A stretch of 23,166 bases of DNA. Source: CAYMJK01 sp043101635. GTDB taxonomy: Bacteria; Planctomycetota; Phycisphaerae; Phycisphaerales; UBA1924. The stretch spans positions 1 to 23,166 of the forward strand of contig JBICIE010000081.1 in NCBI GenBank assembly GCA_043101635.1, in the 5' to 3' direction. How positions within the stretch are numbered: the first letter of the stretch is position 1; each line of letters opens with the position of its first letter. The notes beneath the pieces are model-generated. The model was not told the origin of the DNA. It made no database searches and saw only the letters and a program-made list of their open reading frames with translations. Made by a program: the position numbers and the translations under genes. Positions 1 to 7,662 of this stretch are shown here, piece by piece.

Positions 1-519
1 GAGAACGGCACGGTGCTGCACTACATGGCCAACGATGGCGTCTGCGCGGATGGCCAGGTCGTGCTGATCGACTGCGGCGCCCTGTACGACGGCTACGCCG
101 CGGATGTCACCCGCGTCTTCCCCGTCAGCGGCAAGTTCACGAAGGAGCAGGCCGAGCAGTATGACATCGTGCTGCGCGCGCAGGAAGCGGCGATCCGGGC
201 CATCAAGCCCGGCGCAAAGATCGGCGACATCGACGCTGCGGCACGCGCCATTATCGACAAGGCCGGCCTCGGCGACAGCTATATCCACGGCATCGGGCAT
301 CAGCTTGGCCTGGAGGTGCACGATGTCACGCCGGATGGCCCGCTGAAAGAAGGCATGGTCGTGACGATCGAGCCCGGCGCCTACGTCCGCGAGACGGGTA
401 TCGGCGTGCGCATCGAGGATGATGTGCTGGTGACCAAGACCGGGTCACGCGTGCTCACGAGCGCCATTCCGAAGAAGGTCAAGGATGTCGAGGCCGCGAT
501 GGCCGGCGCGAAGAAGTGA
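1..519 (+). CDS. M24 family metallopeptidase, probable Xaa-Pro aminopeptidase (3' end only)
   Basis: The gene enters from the left edge in frame 1, so only its last 172 residues are visible. This is the catalytic 'pita-bread' half of an M24 enzyme, which removes an N-terminal residue next to proline using two metal ions. All five expected ligands can be seen: Asp in IDCG (codon 70-72), Asp in ADVTR (codon 103-105), His in GIGHQLGLEVHD, Glu in TIEPGAY and Glu in RIEDD. The GHQLGLEVHD and EPG motifs fit aminopeptidase P or prolidase better than methionine aminopeptidase. Which of the two it is cannot be settled without the N-terminal half. No signal peptide can be judged. No clear terminator follows the stop codon. 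Confidence 0.9.
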   Translation, partial: ENGTVLHYMANDGVCADGQVVLIDCGALYDGYAADVTRVFPVSGKFTKEQAEQYDIVLRAQEAAIRAIKPGAKIGDIDAAARAIIDKAGLGDSYIHGIGHQLGLEVHDVTPDGPLKEGMVVTIEPGAYVRETGIGVRIEDDVLVTKTGSRVLTSAIPKKVKDVEAAMAGAKK

Positions 520-661
520 TCCACAGATGGCACAGATGACGCAGATGCAGGATTGCCGATCCACTGGCTTCAGCCCGAATGGCTGAGTGACACCCGCGGG
601 ATGGCAGTGGAACGCCGAGTCGACGCTGAAAGGTCGTCGAACCGTGTAACCGGGAGGCTCG
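520..661. repeat. Intergenic stretch with CACAGATG-type direct repeats and a small hairpin
   Basis: This convergent gap holds CACAGATG at 522-529 and 531-538 and a related GCAGATG at 541-547, at roughly one helical turn spacing. It then holds a hairpin, TCAGCC / GGCTGA (570-586). There is no T-run after the hairpin, so it is a weak terminator candidate at best. The motif resembles dispersed 'cacagatgacacagat' intergenic repeats known from several bacterial phyla; that link is from memory. No gene is seen here. Confidence 0.4.
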
Positions 662-1579
662 TTACTCGGAAACGCCTCTTCCGCGCTGCCCGCCCACAAT
701 GACCCGGGGCAAGCCATCAATGTCCTTCAACACCTGAACCCCCGCCAGCCCCGCGCCCTCCGCCATTCCCCGCGCATCCTCCACCCGCGACGCCGCAACC
801 TCGACCAGCACACGCCCCCCCGGCGCCAGCAGCCCCCCCACTTGCTCCAGCAGCGGCCGCACGAACTGCATCCCATCCGGCCCGGCTCGCAGCGCCATCT
901 CCGGCTCGTAGTCGCGCACGTTCGCCTCAACTGCCGCCCACTCGTCATCGGGAATGTACGGCGGGTTGCTGACGATCACATCCAGGGGCGCCTCACCCGC
1001 CAGCGGATCCAGCAGATCGCCAAGGCGCAGTTCGATTCGCTCGGCAAGGCCATAGTCGGCGATGTTCTCCGCAGCCAGCGACAGCGCCTCCTGCGACAGA
1101 TCTGTGGCGATCACGCGCGCCCCCGGCAGGTTCTTCGCCAGCGCGATCGCGATGGCCCCTCCGCCGCAGCAGATGTCGGCGATCCGCAGTGGCGCTGCCG
1201 GATCCCCAGCGGCCCGCCGCCACTGCAGCACACTCTCGACGATCGTCTCCGTGCTCGGCCGCGGGATCAGCGCCCGCTTGTCCGTCTTCAGTTCGATCCC
1301 GAAGAACGGCCACCGCCCGATCAGATACTGGATCGGCTCGTGCTTGAGCGCCCGCCCCACCAGCCCGCGCAGCCGCTCGCGCTCCTGCGCTGACGCCGGC
1401 CGGTCCGCCTCCATGTACAGCCGTAGCCGCTGGCAGCCCAGTACGTGCGTCAGCAGCATCTCGGCGCACAGGCGCGGCTCATCGAGGTCCTTGGCCTCGA
1501 ACGCCCTGGTCATCCAGTCCAGCAGCGTCCGCGTCGTCCAGGTACCCGGAGCGGCAGTCGTCACGGGCCGTTCGGTCAC
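662..1579 (-). CDS. prmC: Peptide chain release factor N5-glutamine methyltransferase
   Basis: Methylates the glutamine of the GGQ motif in release factors RF1/RF2 with S-adenosylmethionine. The 305 residues are slightly longer than typical PrmC (about 280). The N-terminal helical RF-binding domain holds EPIQYLIGRWPFFG followed by the ALIPRPSTE segment. The Rossmann fold has a SAM loop (ADICCGGGAIAIALA) and the diagnostic NPPYIP motif. Many PrmC proteins read PRPETE where this one has PRPSTE. The start chosen is GTG at 1579, which overlaps the stop of the upstream amidohydrolase as GTGA. An in-frame extension to 1657 would run back into that gene and has no family similarity. It is the last gene of a three-gene minus-strand operon. 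Confidence 0.93.
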   Translation of the reverse strand: MTERPVTTAAPGTWTTRTLLDWMTRAFEAKDLDEPRLCAEMLLTHVLGCQRLRLYMEADRPASAQERERLRGLVGRALKHEPIQYLIGRWPFFGIELKTDKRALIPRPSTETIVESVLQWRRAAGDPAAPLRIADICCGGGAIAIALAKNLPGARVIATDLSQEALSLAAENIADYGLAERIELRLGDLLDPLAGEAPLDVIVSNPPYIPDDEWAAVEANVRDYEPEMALRAGPDGMQFVRPLLEQVGGLLAPGGRVLVEVAASRVEDARGMAEGAGLAGVQVLKDIDGLPRVIVGGQRGRGVSE

Positions 1580-3246
1580 CGCGCAGCCTCGTAGACCGTC
1601 TCCCCGCCGATCACCGTTCGCAGCACCCGCGTCTCGAGAATCTCCGGCGGCGCACACGTCATGATGTCACGATCGATCACGATGAAGTCCGCCAGCTTCC
1701 CCGGCGTCAGGGTTCCCTTGTCGGCCTCTTCGAACGCCGCGTAAGCCGCCCAGATGGTCATGCTCTTGAGCGCCTCTTCCCGCGACATCAACTGCTCCGG
1801 CTGCCAGCCGCCCGCCGGCTCGCCCGCCGCGTTCTGGCGCGTCACCGCGGCATAGAGCCCCAGAAACGGGTTGTGGCTCTCCACCGGAAAGTCGCTCCCG
1901 CCCGCGATGATCGAGCCGGCGTCGATCAGGCTCCGCCACGCGTACGCTCCCTTGGCCCGCTCGGGTCCCACGCGGGCGTCCACCCAGCGCATGTCGCTGG
2001 TGCAGTGCGTCTGCTGCATCGATGGGATCACGCCGAGTTCGGCAAATCGCCCGATGTCCTCAGGCGCCAGCAACTGCGCGTGCTCGATGCGGAACCGGTG
2101 ATCGGCCCGCTGGGCTTCACTGGCGTCCCGCAGCGCCCGCTCGTAGGCGTCCAGCACCTCGCGATTGCCCCGGTCCCCGATCGCGTGCGTGCAGACCTGA
2201 TACCCCTTCGCCAGCGCATGCCGCGCCACCTGCTCGATCAGCTCCGGCTCCGACACCGCCAGCCCGACATACGGCGCCCCGCCCGGACCGATCGGCCGGT
2301 CCGCGTACGGCGCCAGCAGCCACGCCCCGCGCGACCCCATCGCGCCATCCATATACAGCTTGCAGCTTCGGATCGTGACCCGCCCGCCGATGTAGGGCTC
2401 ACGCTCTTCAAAGTACCGCACGGCGTACGGCCCCGAGATCAGCCCGTACACCCGCAGCTTCAAACGCCCATCCGCCTCCATCCGCTTGTACAGGTCGGCC
2501 ATGGATGGCGACACGCCCATGTCGTGCACGCCCGTCAGGCCCGCCGCGAGGCACGCTTCCTGCGCCGCCAGGATCAGATCCTCGGCGCTGGACCGAGCCG
2601 ACGCCGGCACCGCCCGCTCGATGAGCGACTCGGCGTTGTCCACGAACACACCGGTCGGCTGGCCGGCGGCGTCGCGCAGGATCTCGCCGCCGCGGGGGCT
2701 CGGCGTCGAGCCGGTCACGTCCGCGGCCTCCATCGCGCGGGCGTTTGCGAGCCCCGCGTGCCCGTCGACGCGGCTGAGCCACACCGGGTTGTCCGGCGTC
2801 GCCTCCGAGAGCGCCTCATGCGTCGGCATCTGCTTGTCCGGCCAGGATTCGTGATCCCAGCCGCGACCCAGGATCCACTGCCCCGGCTGCGCCTCGGCCG
2901 CACGCTGCTCGACCAGTTCGATCACCTGGTCGTAGCTGGTCGTCCCGCTCAGGTCGATCACGCCGAGGAACAGCGCGCCGAGCCCGGCAATGTGCCCATG
3001 GGCGTCGATCAGGCCCGGGATGATCGTGGCGCCGCCGACATCGATGATCTCGGCGCCGGCGCCGGCCGCCTCGCGCGCCTCGTCGGCGGTTCCCACCGCG
3101 AGAATGCGCCCGTCCGCCACGGCGATCGCCTCCGCCCGCGGCCGGGCGTCGTCGACGGTGTGGATCTTCGCGTTGATGTAGGCAGTCTGCGCCATCGCCT
3201 GCTGGGCAAGCAACAGCGCGACTCCAAGCAGCGTCTTGACCACCAT
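1576..3246 (-). CDS. Exported amidohydrolase, YtcJ-like (amidohydrolase family 3)
   Basis: A 556-residue metal-dependent hydrolase of the amidohydrolase superfamily; the substrate is unknown. The N-terminus is a signal peptide (MVVKTLLGVALLLAQ..., cleavage probably after AMAQ), so it acts outside the cytoplasm. Next come the beta-sandwich start (INAKIHTVDDARPRAEAIAV), the HxH metal motif (LIDAHGHIAGLG), HAIGDRGNREVLDAYE and RIEHAQ in the middle of the barrel, and GSDFPVE near the C-terminus. These are the hallmarks of the YtcJ group. The start is ATG 3246, preceded by GAGGGA; a GTG at 3258 is in frame but would disrupt the signal peptide charge pattern. It begins 8 bases after the upstream gene and its stop overlaps prmC, so all three are probably co-transcribed. 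Confidence 0.88.
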   Translation of the reverse strand: MVVKTLLGVALLLAQQAMAQTAYINAKIHTVDDARPRAEAIAVADGRILAVGTADEAREAAGAGAEIIDVGGATIIPGLIDAHGHIAGLGALFLGVIDLSGTTSYDQVIELVEQRAAEAQPGQWILGRGWDHESWPDKQMPTHEALSEATPDNPVWLSRVDGHAGLANARAMEAADVTGSTPSPRGGEILRDAAGQPTGVFVDNAESLIERAVPASARSSAEDLILAAQEACLAAGLTGVHDMGVSPSMADLYKRMEADGRLKLRVYGLISGPYAVRYFEEREPYIGGRVTIRSCKLYMDGAMGSRGAWLLAPYADRPIGPGGAPYVGLAVSEPELIEQVARHALAKGYQVCTHAIGDRGNREVLDAYERALRDASEAQRADHRFRIEHAQLLAPEDIGRFAELGVIPSMQQTHCTSDMRWVDARVGPERAKGAYAWRSLIDAGSIIAGGSDFPVESHNPFLGLYAAVTRQNAAGEPAGGWQPEQLMSREEALKSMTIWAAYAAFEEADKGTLTPGKLADFIVIDRDIMTCAPPEILETRVLRTVIGGETVYEAAR

Positions 3247-3254
3247 GCGTTCCC

Positions 3255-3821
3255 TCACGACTTCGTGTACGCCTCGCGCAGCCAGCCGAGCAGTTCCGCA
3301 TCGACCTGGTCCGCGGACTCCAGCCGCACGCGATGGCTCACCATGCTGTTGAAGCTCCCCGAGGCCTCCAGCCGCCCGACTGGCTTGACATCCTTGAGAT
3401 TCAGCCCGACATCGACGCGTGTCTTCGTCGACGGCTGGATGATCGCGAACTGCTTCTTCCGGCGCAGGCTGACGTACGCCTTCTTCGGGGCGATCTCGAT
3501 GTCCTCGCCGAATCCGGCGATCCCGGCGATCAGCCGCTCGTAGATGTCCCGCAGCGCCGCCTTGTCTCCGGCATACTGCGCTTCGATCAGTTCATCTTCG
3601 GACCCGGCGCTGCCGGCGTCCGACTTCAGCGCCTTGTGCGCGATCAGGTTCGCGTAGCCGTGCGTCACGCCGTGCTGATCCTTGAGCATCTTGACGATCT
3701 CGCCATGCTTCTGCAGCCCGCTGGCGCTGACCACCTTCACCCACGCCGCCAGCGGCCGGCCCGTCTTCTCGTCCAGGCTCGCGACCATCGAGGCTTCCAT
3801 CTCCGCCGGGCTCTTCGCCAT
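3255..3821 (-). CDS. DUF4287/DUF5655-type protein of unknown function
   Basis: 188 residues, first gene of the minus-strand operon leading to the amidohydrolase and prmC. Residues about 5-50 (AEMEASMV...KTGRPL..W...SGLQKHGEIVKMLKDQHGVTHGYANL, shown in parts) match the DUF4287 pattern I recall. Residues about 85-185 hold APKKAYVSLRRKKQFAIIQP and TKTRVDVGLNLK, the pattern of a DUF5655 partner domain. It is soluble, with no signal peptide and no catalytic motif I can assign. The start is ATG 3821 with an AAGGAG Shine-Dalgarno sequence; a longer frame to 3908 is low-complexity Arg/Gly and overlaps the divergent promoter. Family calls are from memory of motifs. Confidence 0.8.
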   Translation of the reverse strand: MAKSPAEMEASMVASLDEKTGRPLAAWVKVVSASGLQKHGEIVKMLKDQHGVTHGYANLIAHKALKSDAGSAGSEDELIEAQYAGDKAALRDIYERLIAGIAGFGEDIEIAPKKAYVSLRRKKQFAIIQPSTKTRVDVGLNLKDVKPVGRLEASGSFNSMVSHRVRLESADQVDAELLGWLREAYTKS

Positions 3822-3896
3822 GGACGATCTCCTTCGGGGCGGCAGACGATAGTCCCGGCGCCCGCCGCCCCGGCTGCGCTGCGCCCGCGCTCGCCG

Positions 3897-3902
3897 TAGA
3901 CT
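3897..3902 (+). promoter_or_regulatory. Possible -10 element of the UbiB-like gene
   Basis: TAGACT lies only 6 bases before the ATG at 3909. A start of transcription at the usual distance would fall on or next to the ATG and give a leaderless message, in line with the lack of any Shine-Dalgarno sequence. No good -35 box is seen. On the other strand TATCGT (3846-3851) could serve the DUF4287-type gene, but it is weak. The divergent gap is only 87 bases. Confidence 0.35.
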
Positions 3903-3908
3903 CTGCAC

Positions 3909-5597
3909 ATGCCATCAGGGCCCAGCATTCCGGGAGCGAATGTCCTCGGCGCGGGCCTCCGCGCTGGCGAGGTCACTGCCACGCTGGCCCGCTTCGGCTT
4001 CGGCGAGTTCCTCGGCAAGACCGGGCTCGATCGCTTTCTTGGATCCCGCAGCCGGGCCGAGGATGGCTCCATCGCCCGGGCCCCCCTGCCCGAGCGCGTC
4101 CGCATGCTGCTGGAGGAGCTTGGCCCCACCTTCGTCAAGGGCGGCCAGATCCTCAGCACCCGGCCCGACCTCGTTCCGGAGGACTGGATCACCGAACTCA
4201 AGAAGCTCCAGGCCGATGTCCCCCCAGCCCCATGGGAAGGCGAAGATGGGGTCCAGGCCGTGCTCAAGGACGAACTCGGGCCCAAGCTCGATGAGGCCTT
4301 CGAATCGATCGAACCCAGGCCGCTCGCCGCGGCGTCGGTCGCCCAGGTGCACCGGGCCACGCTCAAGGGTGGTGAGGAGGTCGTCGTCAAGGTCCTGCGC
4401 CCCGGCATCCGCGAGCAGATGTCGGCCGACATGGAACTGCTGGGCCTCTTTGCCCGCATGGCCCGCGGCTATCTGGAGAACATCGGCTTCGACGCCGAGG
4501 CCGTCGTCAGCGAGTTCAAGCGCCAGCTCGAGCGCGAGACCGATCTGCTCACCGAGGCCGCCTCCACGCAGCGCATGCGCAGCGACTTCCTCGACCACGA
4601 GGGCGTCAAGTTCCCGAGGGTCTACGCCGAGTTGTGCACCCGCTCGGTGCTGGTGCTGGAGCAGGTCCACGGCACGCTGCTGAACCGGCTGGACACCTCC
4701 ACGCTGTCGCGCGACCAGCGGGAGGCCATCGTGCGCAACGGGGCGGATGCCGTCTTCCGCCAGTGCCTCGTGCTCGGCTTCTTTCACGCCGACCCGCACC
4801 CCGGCAACATGTTCGTGCTCGAAGGCGAGAAGCTCTGCTTCATCGACTGCGGCATGACCGGACTCATCGACCCCGGCACCATGTCGCTGCTGGCCCAGAT
4901 CACCCACGGCGCCATCGAGGGCGATCTCGACCGAATCGTCAAGGTCACGGTCGAGCTCGCCGGCGCCGACCCCCGGTTGATCGAGGATCGGGCCTTCCGC
5001 TCCGAGGCGTACCGCTTCGTGGACCGCTTCCGCGGCGGCTCCATCGAGTCGATCCGCATGGGTAACCTGCTGGAGCAGTTCTTCGGGCTGCTGCGCAAGC
5101 ATCGCCTGCGCTGCCCGGCCGACATCGTCTACCTGATCAAGGCCCTGACCACGATCGAGGGCGTCGCAGAGGACATCGCGCCCGAGTTCGATCTGGTCTC
5201 CTATGTGCGTCCCTACGTCGAGCGGCTCATCAAGGAGCGCTACGGCATGGGCGCGGTGAAGCGCCGGCTGCAGAACGCGCTGATCGAGTACAGCGACCTG
5301 ATCGAGGAGCTGCCGCAGGAGGTCGGATCACTGCTGCGGGCCCTGCGCACCAACCAGATCGCGGTGCGCCTGGAGCACCAGGGCCTCGACAAGCTCACCG
5401 GCGAGATCGAGCGCGCCAGCATGAACATCTCCTGGTCGCTGGGCATTGCAGCCCTGATCGTCGGCTCATCGGTCGTGCTGCTGGCCGACAGCGTCACCGA
5501 GGGCCGCTCGGCCCTTACGACGCTCGCAGCCGCCGGCCTCGGCCTCGCGGCCGTGCTGACATTCGTGCGCCTGTTCCAACTCTGGCGGCGCAACTGA
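3909..5597 (+). CDS. ubiB: AarF/ABC1/UbiB family kinase-like protein
   Basis: 562 residues, the usual size of the family, which has an atypical protein-kinase-like fold with ATPase activity and is linked to ubiquinone or related isoprenoid-lipid metabolism. Signature features in order: the KxGQ motif (FVKGGQILSTRPDLVP, about residue 75), the Ala-rich loop replacing the P-loop (AAASVAQVHRA, about 140-150), the nucleotide lysine (VVVKVLRPG), the catalytic loop HADPHPGNMF (about 293) and the metal-binding Asp of FIDCGMTG (about 313). Two hydrophobic C-terminal segments (about 505-525 and 535-555, ending LFQLWRRN) anchor it in the membrane. The ATG has no Shine-Dalgarno sequence and may be leaderless. 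No quinone-pathway genes lie nearby, so the exact substrate is open; the gene symbol marks family membership only. Confidence 0.9.
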   Translation: MPSGPSIPGANVLGAGLRAGEVTATLARFGFGEFLGKTGLDRFLGSRSRAEDGSIARAPLPERVRMLLEELGPTFVKGGQILSTRPDLVPEDWITELKKLQADVPPAPWEGEDGVQAVLKDELGPKLDEAFESIEPRPLAAASVAQVHRATLKGGEEVVVKVLRPGIREQMSADMELLGLFARMARGYLENIGFDAEAVVSEFKRQLERETDLLTEAASTQRMRSDFLDHEGVKFPRVYAELCTRSVLVLEQVHGTLLNRLDTSTLSRDQREAIVRNGADAVFRQCLVLGFFHADPHPGNMFVLEGEKLCFIDCGMTGLIDPGTMSLLAQITHGAIEGDLDRIVKVTVELAGADPRLIEDRAFRSEAYRFVDRFRGGSIESIRMGNLLEQFFGLLRKHRLRCPADIVYLIKALTTIEGVAEDIAPEFDLVSYVRPYVERLIKERYGMGAVKRRLQNALIEYSDLIEELPQEVGSLLRALRTNQIAVRLEHQGLDKLTGEIERASMNISWSLGIAALIVGSSVVLLADSVTEGRSALTTLAAAGLGLAAVLTFVRLFQLWRRN

Positions 5598-5602
5598 TGT
5601 CG

Positions 5603-5629
5603 CATCGCCCTTGCGGGCGATGTTTCCTT
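5603..5629 (+). terminator. Rho-independent terminator of the UbiB-like gene
   Basis: Perfect stem CATCGCCC / GGGCGATG (5603-5610 with 5615-5622), loop TTGC, followed by TTTCCTT. It starts 6 bases after the stop codon and sits between convergent genes. Confidence 0.75.
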
Positions 5630-5645
5630 GCGAACCAGACTCGCG

Positions 5646-6281
5646 CTACCGCTGCTCCGATGGCGGCTTGAGCCGGTCGCCGGCGTCCTTCAGCAGGTTA
5701 CCGACAGCGCCGAACAGCGCACCGGTCGTCTCCCGCGCCAGCTTCGCCGCGGCAGTCGCCGAATCGCCGACCAGCCCGATCGGATCGCGGGCCGCCGCCT
5801 CCGCCGCGGACTCCAGCGACGGGCGGATCGAGTCGATCGTGCGCGACGCGTGATCCCGGGCCCCGCGCACCTGCTGGCGCGTTTGCTCGCCGGCGGCCCC
5901 GATGGCGCGATCCACCGTCTCGACGAACATCTTCGAGATCGTGCGCAGGTCGTCACTGGTCTGCTTGAGGTCCTCGCTGGCGTAGGCCCGGCTCTCGCTG
6001 GCCGCCTCCTCCACCGCCAGGCGCGTGGCCTGGGCCGTGCGCTCCAGCCCGTCGCCAAGGCCGTCGATCACCTGGCGCAGGGCGCTCTCCGGGTCGTCCG
6101 GGGCCGAGCAGTCGATCGCCCCCAGCGCGGCGTCCATGGTCTTGCGGCTGAGTTCGGTCAGTCGGCCGGTGGCCCGGTCGGCCCGGGCGGCGGCCCGCTC
6201 GACGGCGTCGCGGACCCGGTCCCGGATGTCTTCACCGGACTTGACAGCCTCCTCGACCTCTTCATGCAGTTTCCTGTCCAT
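5646..6281 (-). CDS. Helical, charged protein of unknown function
   Basis: 211 residues, rich in Ala, Arg, Glu and Asp, with long runs predicted by eye to be amphipathic helix (EEVEEAVKSGEDIRDRVRDA, then later TRQQVRGARDHASRTIDSI). There is no signal peptide, no membrane segment and no catalytic motif. The pattern recalls phasin-like or apolipoprotein-like surface-binding helices, but that is only a resemblance. The start is ATG 6281 (MDRKLHEE), with AAAGG about 11 bases and AGGTG directly upstream; a longer frame to 6596 lacks any protein-like pattern and covers the RRM promoter. It is a single gene, convergent with the UbiB-like gene and divergent from the RRM gene. Confidence 0.65.
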   Translation of the reverse strand: MDRKLHEEVEEAVKSGEDIRDRVRDAVERAAARADRATGRLTELSRKTMDAALGAIDCSAPDDPESALRQVIDGLGDGLERTAQATRLAVEEAASESRAYASEDLKQTSDDLRTISKMFVETVDRAIGAAGEQTRQQVRGARDHASRTIDSIRPSLESAAEAAARDPIGLVGDSATAAAKLARETTGALFGAVGNLLKDAGDRLKPPSEQR

Positions 6282-6489
6282 CACCTGCGCCTTTCGCTCG
6301 TGGGCTTCTGTGGACTGTAGGGCCAGGACGCCGCCGGCCCGGGCGCCGCCCGATCCGGGCTCCCTGAGGGGATTCTCATGGCCCCAGGCGTGCCGACGGC
6401 CAACGGGCAGGCCCGCGAGAGCCGCCCAGGGGTCTCCCGGGGGCGCCCGGGCCGGGACCCGGGCCGGGATCGCACTGACGAAATCCGGC

Positions 6490-6517
6490 TTGCGGATCTC
6501 GGCCCACCCGCTATACT
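6490..6517 (+). promoter_or_regulatory. Sigma-70-like promoter of the first RRM gene
   Basis: TTGCGG (6490-6495), a 16-base spacer and TATACT (6512-6517). A hairpin (CCCGG / CCGGG, about 6518-6532) lies at the expected start of transcription. The implied leader is about 110 bases, long for this window, which would allow control at the RNA level as in cold-inducible RNA-binding protein genes. This is read by eye; no start site is known. Confidence 0.5.
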
Positions 6518-6635
6518 CCCGGTCAGACCGGGGGCGCCGCCACACGCATTGGCGGGCTTGCCGATCGCCGATGCTTCCTCCGGCCCGAGAGTTCAAGCAG
6601 CGGAAACAGGTTCGGGCTCAATTGCAGGAAGTATC

Positions 6636-6956
6636 ATGAAGCTCTATGTCGGAAATCTCCCGTTCAGCGCCAGCGAGGCTGAGTTGCGCGAACTGTTCGC
6701 TGAGCACGGAGAGGTCACCAGCGCCACGCTGGTGATGGATCGGGACACCGGCCGGCCCCGCGGGTTCGGCTTTGTCGAGTTCGCCGACGCCGCGGCGGCG
6801 AACAAGGCCATCGAGGCCCTCAACGGCACCAACTTCGGCGGACGCGACCTGACGGTCAACGAGGCCAAGCCGCGCGAGAACCGCGGTGGTGGCGGCGGCG
6901 GTGGTCGCGGCGGGTACGGCGGTGGCGGCGGCGGTGGCCGTCGCGGCGGCTGGTAA
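6636..6956 (+). CDS. Glycine-rich RRM RNA-binding protein (copy 1)
   Basis: 106 residues: one RNA recognition motif (residues 1-81) plus a Gly/Arg tail. RNP2 is LYVGNL (3-8) and RNP1 is RGFGFVEF (42-49); both carry the aromatic residues that stack on RNA bases. The tail alternates Gly runs with Arg, Tyr and a final GGW, as in cyanobacterial Rbp proteins and plant glycine-rich proteins. Its likely role is a general RNA chaperone, perhaps induced by cold or stress; this is inferred from the family. The start is ATG 6636 with AGGAAG upstream; in-frame sequence further upstream is non-coding leader. 65 of the first 81 residues match the second RRM gene at 12275. Confidence 0.93.
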   Translation: MKLYVGNLPFSASEAELRELFAEHGEVTSATLVMDRDTGRPRGFGFVEFADAAAANKAIEALNGTNFGGRDLTVNEAKPRENRGGGGGGGRGGYGGGGGGGRRGGW

Positions 6957-6980
6957 TCCGCACGAAATCCTGAAGCTGTG

Positions 6981-7017
6981 AGCCGGGCCGAGGCAGACGC
7001 CGCGGCCCGGTTGTTTT
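6981..7017 (+). terminator. Rho-independent terminator of the first RRM gene
   Basis: Perfect stem CCGGGCCG / CGGCCCGG (6983-6990 with 7003-7010), 12-base loop, then TTGTTTTT. It lies 26 bases after the stop codon. Confidence 0.85.
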
Positions 7018-7086
7018 TGGGGGCGCTTCGCCGTCACGCCGCCGGGCGCAGGACGACGCTCCTCGCCGGGCGGGCAAGGATGTTCC

Positions 7087-7602
7087 ATGACTTCGCTCGC
7101 GGCCCGACTGGATGCACTCGACGCCCGCATCGCCAACACCATGGCCCGCCTTGGCGAGCCCACGCTGCGGCTCGGCCTCGGGCTGGTGTTCATCTGGTTT
7201 GGCATCCTCAAGCCGCTGGGGTTGAGTTCGGCAAACGACCTGGTTGCGCGGACGGTGTACTGGGGCGTGGATCCTGCGTGGTTCATCCCGGTGCTGGGCT
7301 GGTGGGAGGTGGCCATTGGCGTGTGCCTGCTGGATCCGGGCAGGTGGCTGGGCGTTGGTCTGGGACGGTGGATGACGCGCGCCGGCGTGCTGCTGATGCT
7401 GCTGCAGATGCCCGGGACGTTCCTGCCGCTGGTGATGCTGCCGGACGTAACGTGGCAGCGGCCGCTCGTGCCGACGCTGGAGGGCCAGTACATCATCAAG
7501 AACCTGGTGCTGATCGGGGCGGCGCTGCTCCTGGGCGGGCGGGTGCGGGTGGAGGAGGGCAAGCCGCGCGCGGCGCGGGCGGCGGCGCCGGGATCCAAAT
7601 GA
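7087..7602 (+). CDS. DoxX-like four-helix membrane protein
   Basis: 171 residues with four hydrophobic segments at about 27-45 (LGLGLVFIWFGILKPLG), 66-86 (FIPVLGWWEVAIGVCLL), 100-120 (AGVLLMLLQMPGTFLPLVML) and 137-153 (YIIKNLVLIGAALLLGG). The pattern 'GLVFIWFGILK' in helix 1 and 'GQYIIKNLVLIGAAL' before helix 4 is that of the DoxX/DUF417-like membrane proteins, whose biochemical role is poorly defined. It has a charged cytoplasmic C-terminus. The start is ATG 7087 with AAGGA 5 bases upstream. It is a single gene preceded by the RRM terminator and convergent with the TPR gene. Confidence 0.75.
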   Translation: MTSLAARLDALDARIANTMARLGEPTLRLGLGLVFIWFGILKPLGLSSANDLVARTVYWGVDPAWFIPVLGWWEVAIGVCLLDPGRWLGVGLGRWMTRAGVLLMLLQMPGTFLPLVMLPDVTWQRPLVPTLEGQYIIKNLVLIGAALLLGGRVRVEEGKPRAARAAAPGSK

Positions 7603-7662
7603 CGGCCGAACGACTGCTGTCGGCGGGGCTGTGGCAGGCGCCCGCGGGGTGTCCCGACACGC

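Noticed and set aside
1873..3543. Long plus-strand open frame (556 codons) opposite the amidohydrolase
   Set aside because: It is antisense to a well-conserved enzyme, and its product is Arg/Pro/His-rich with no motif; GC-rich codon bias opens such shadow frames.
3915..5102. Minus-strand open frame opposite the UbiB-like gene
   Set aside because: It mirrors the codon pattern of a clear family member on the plus strand and has no start signal or protein-like pattern.
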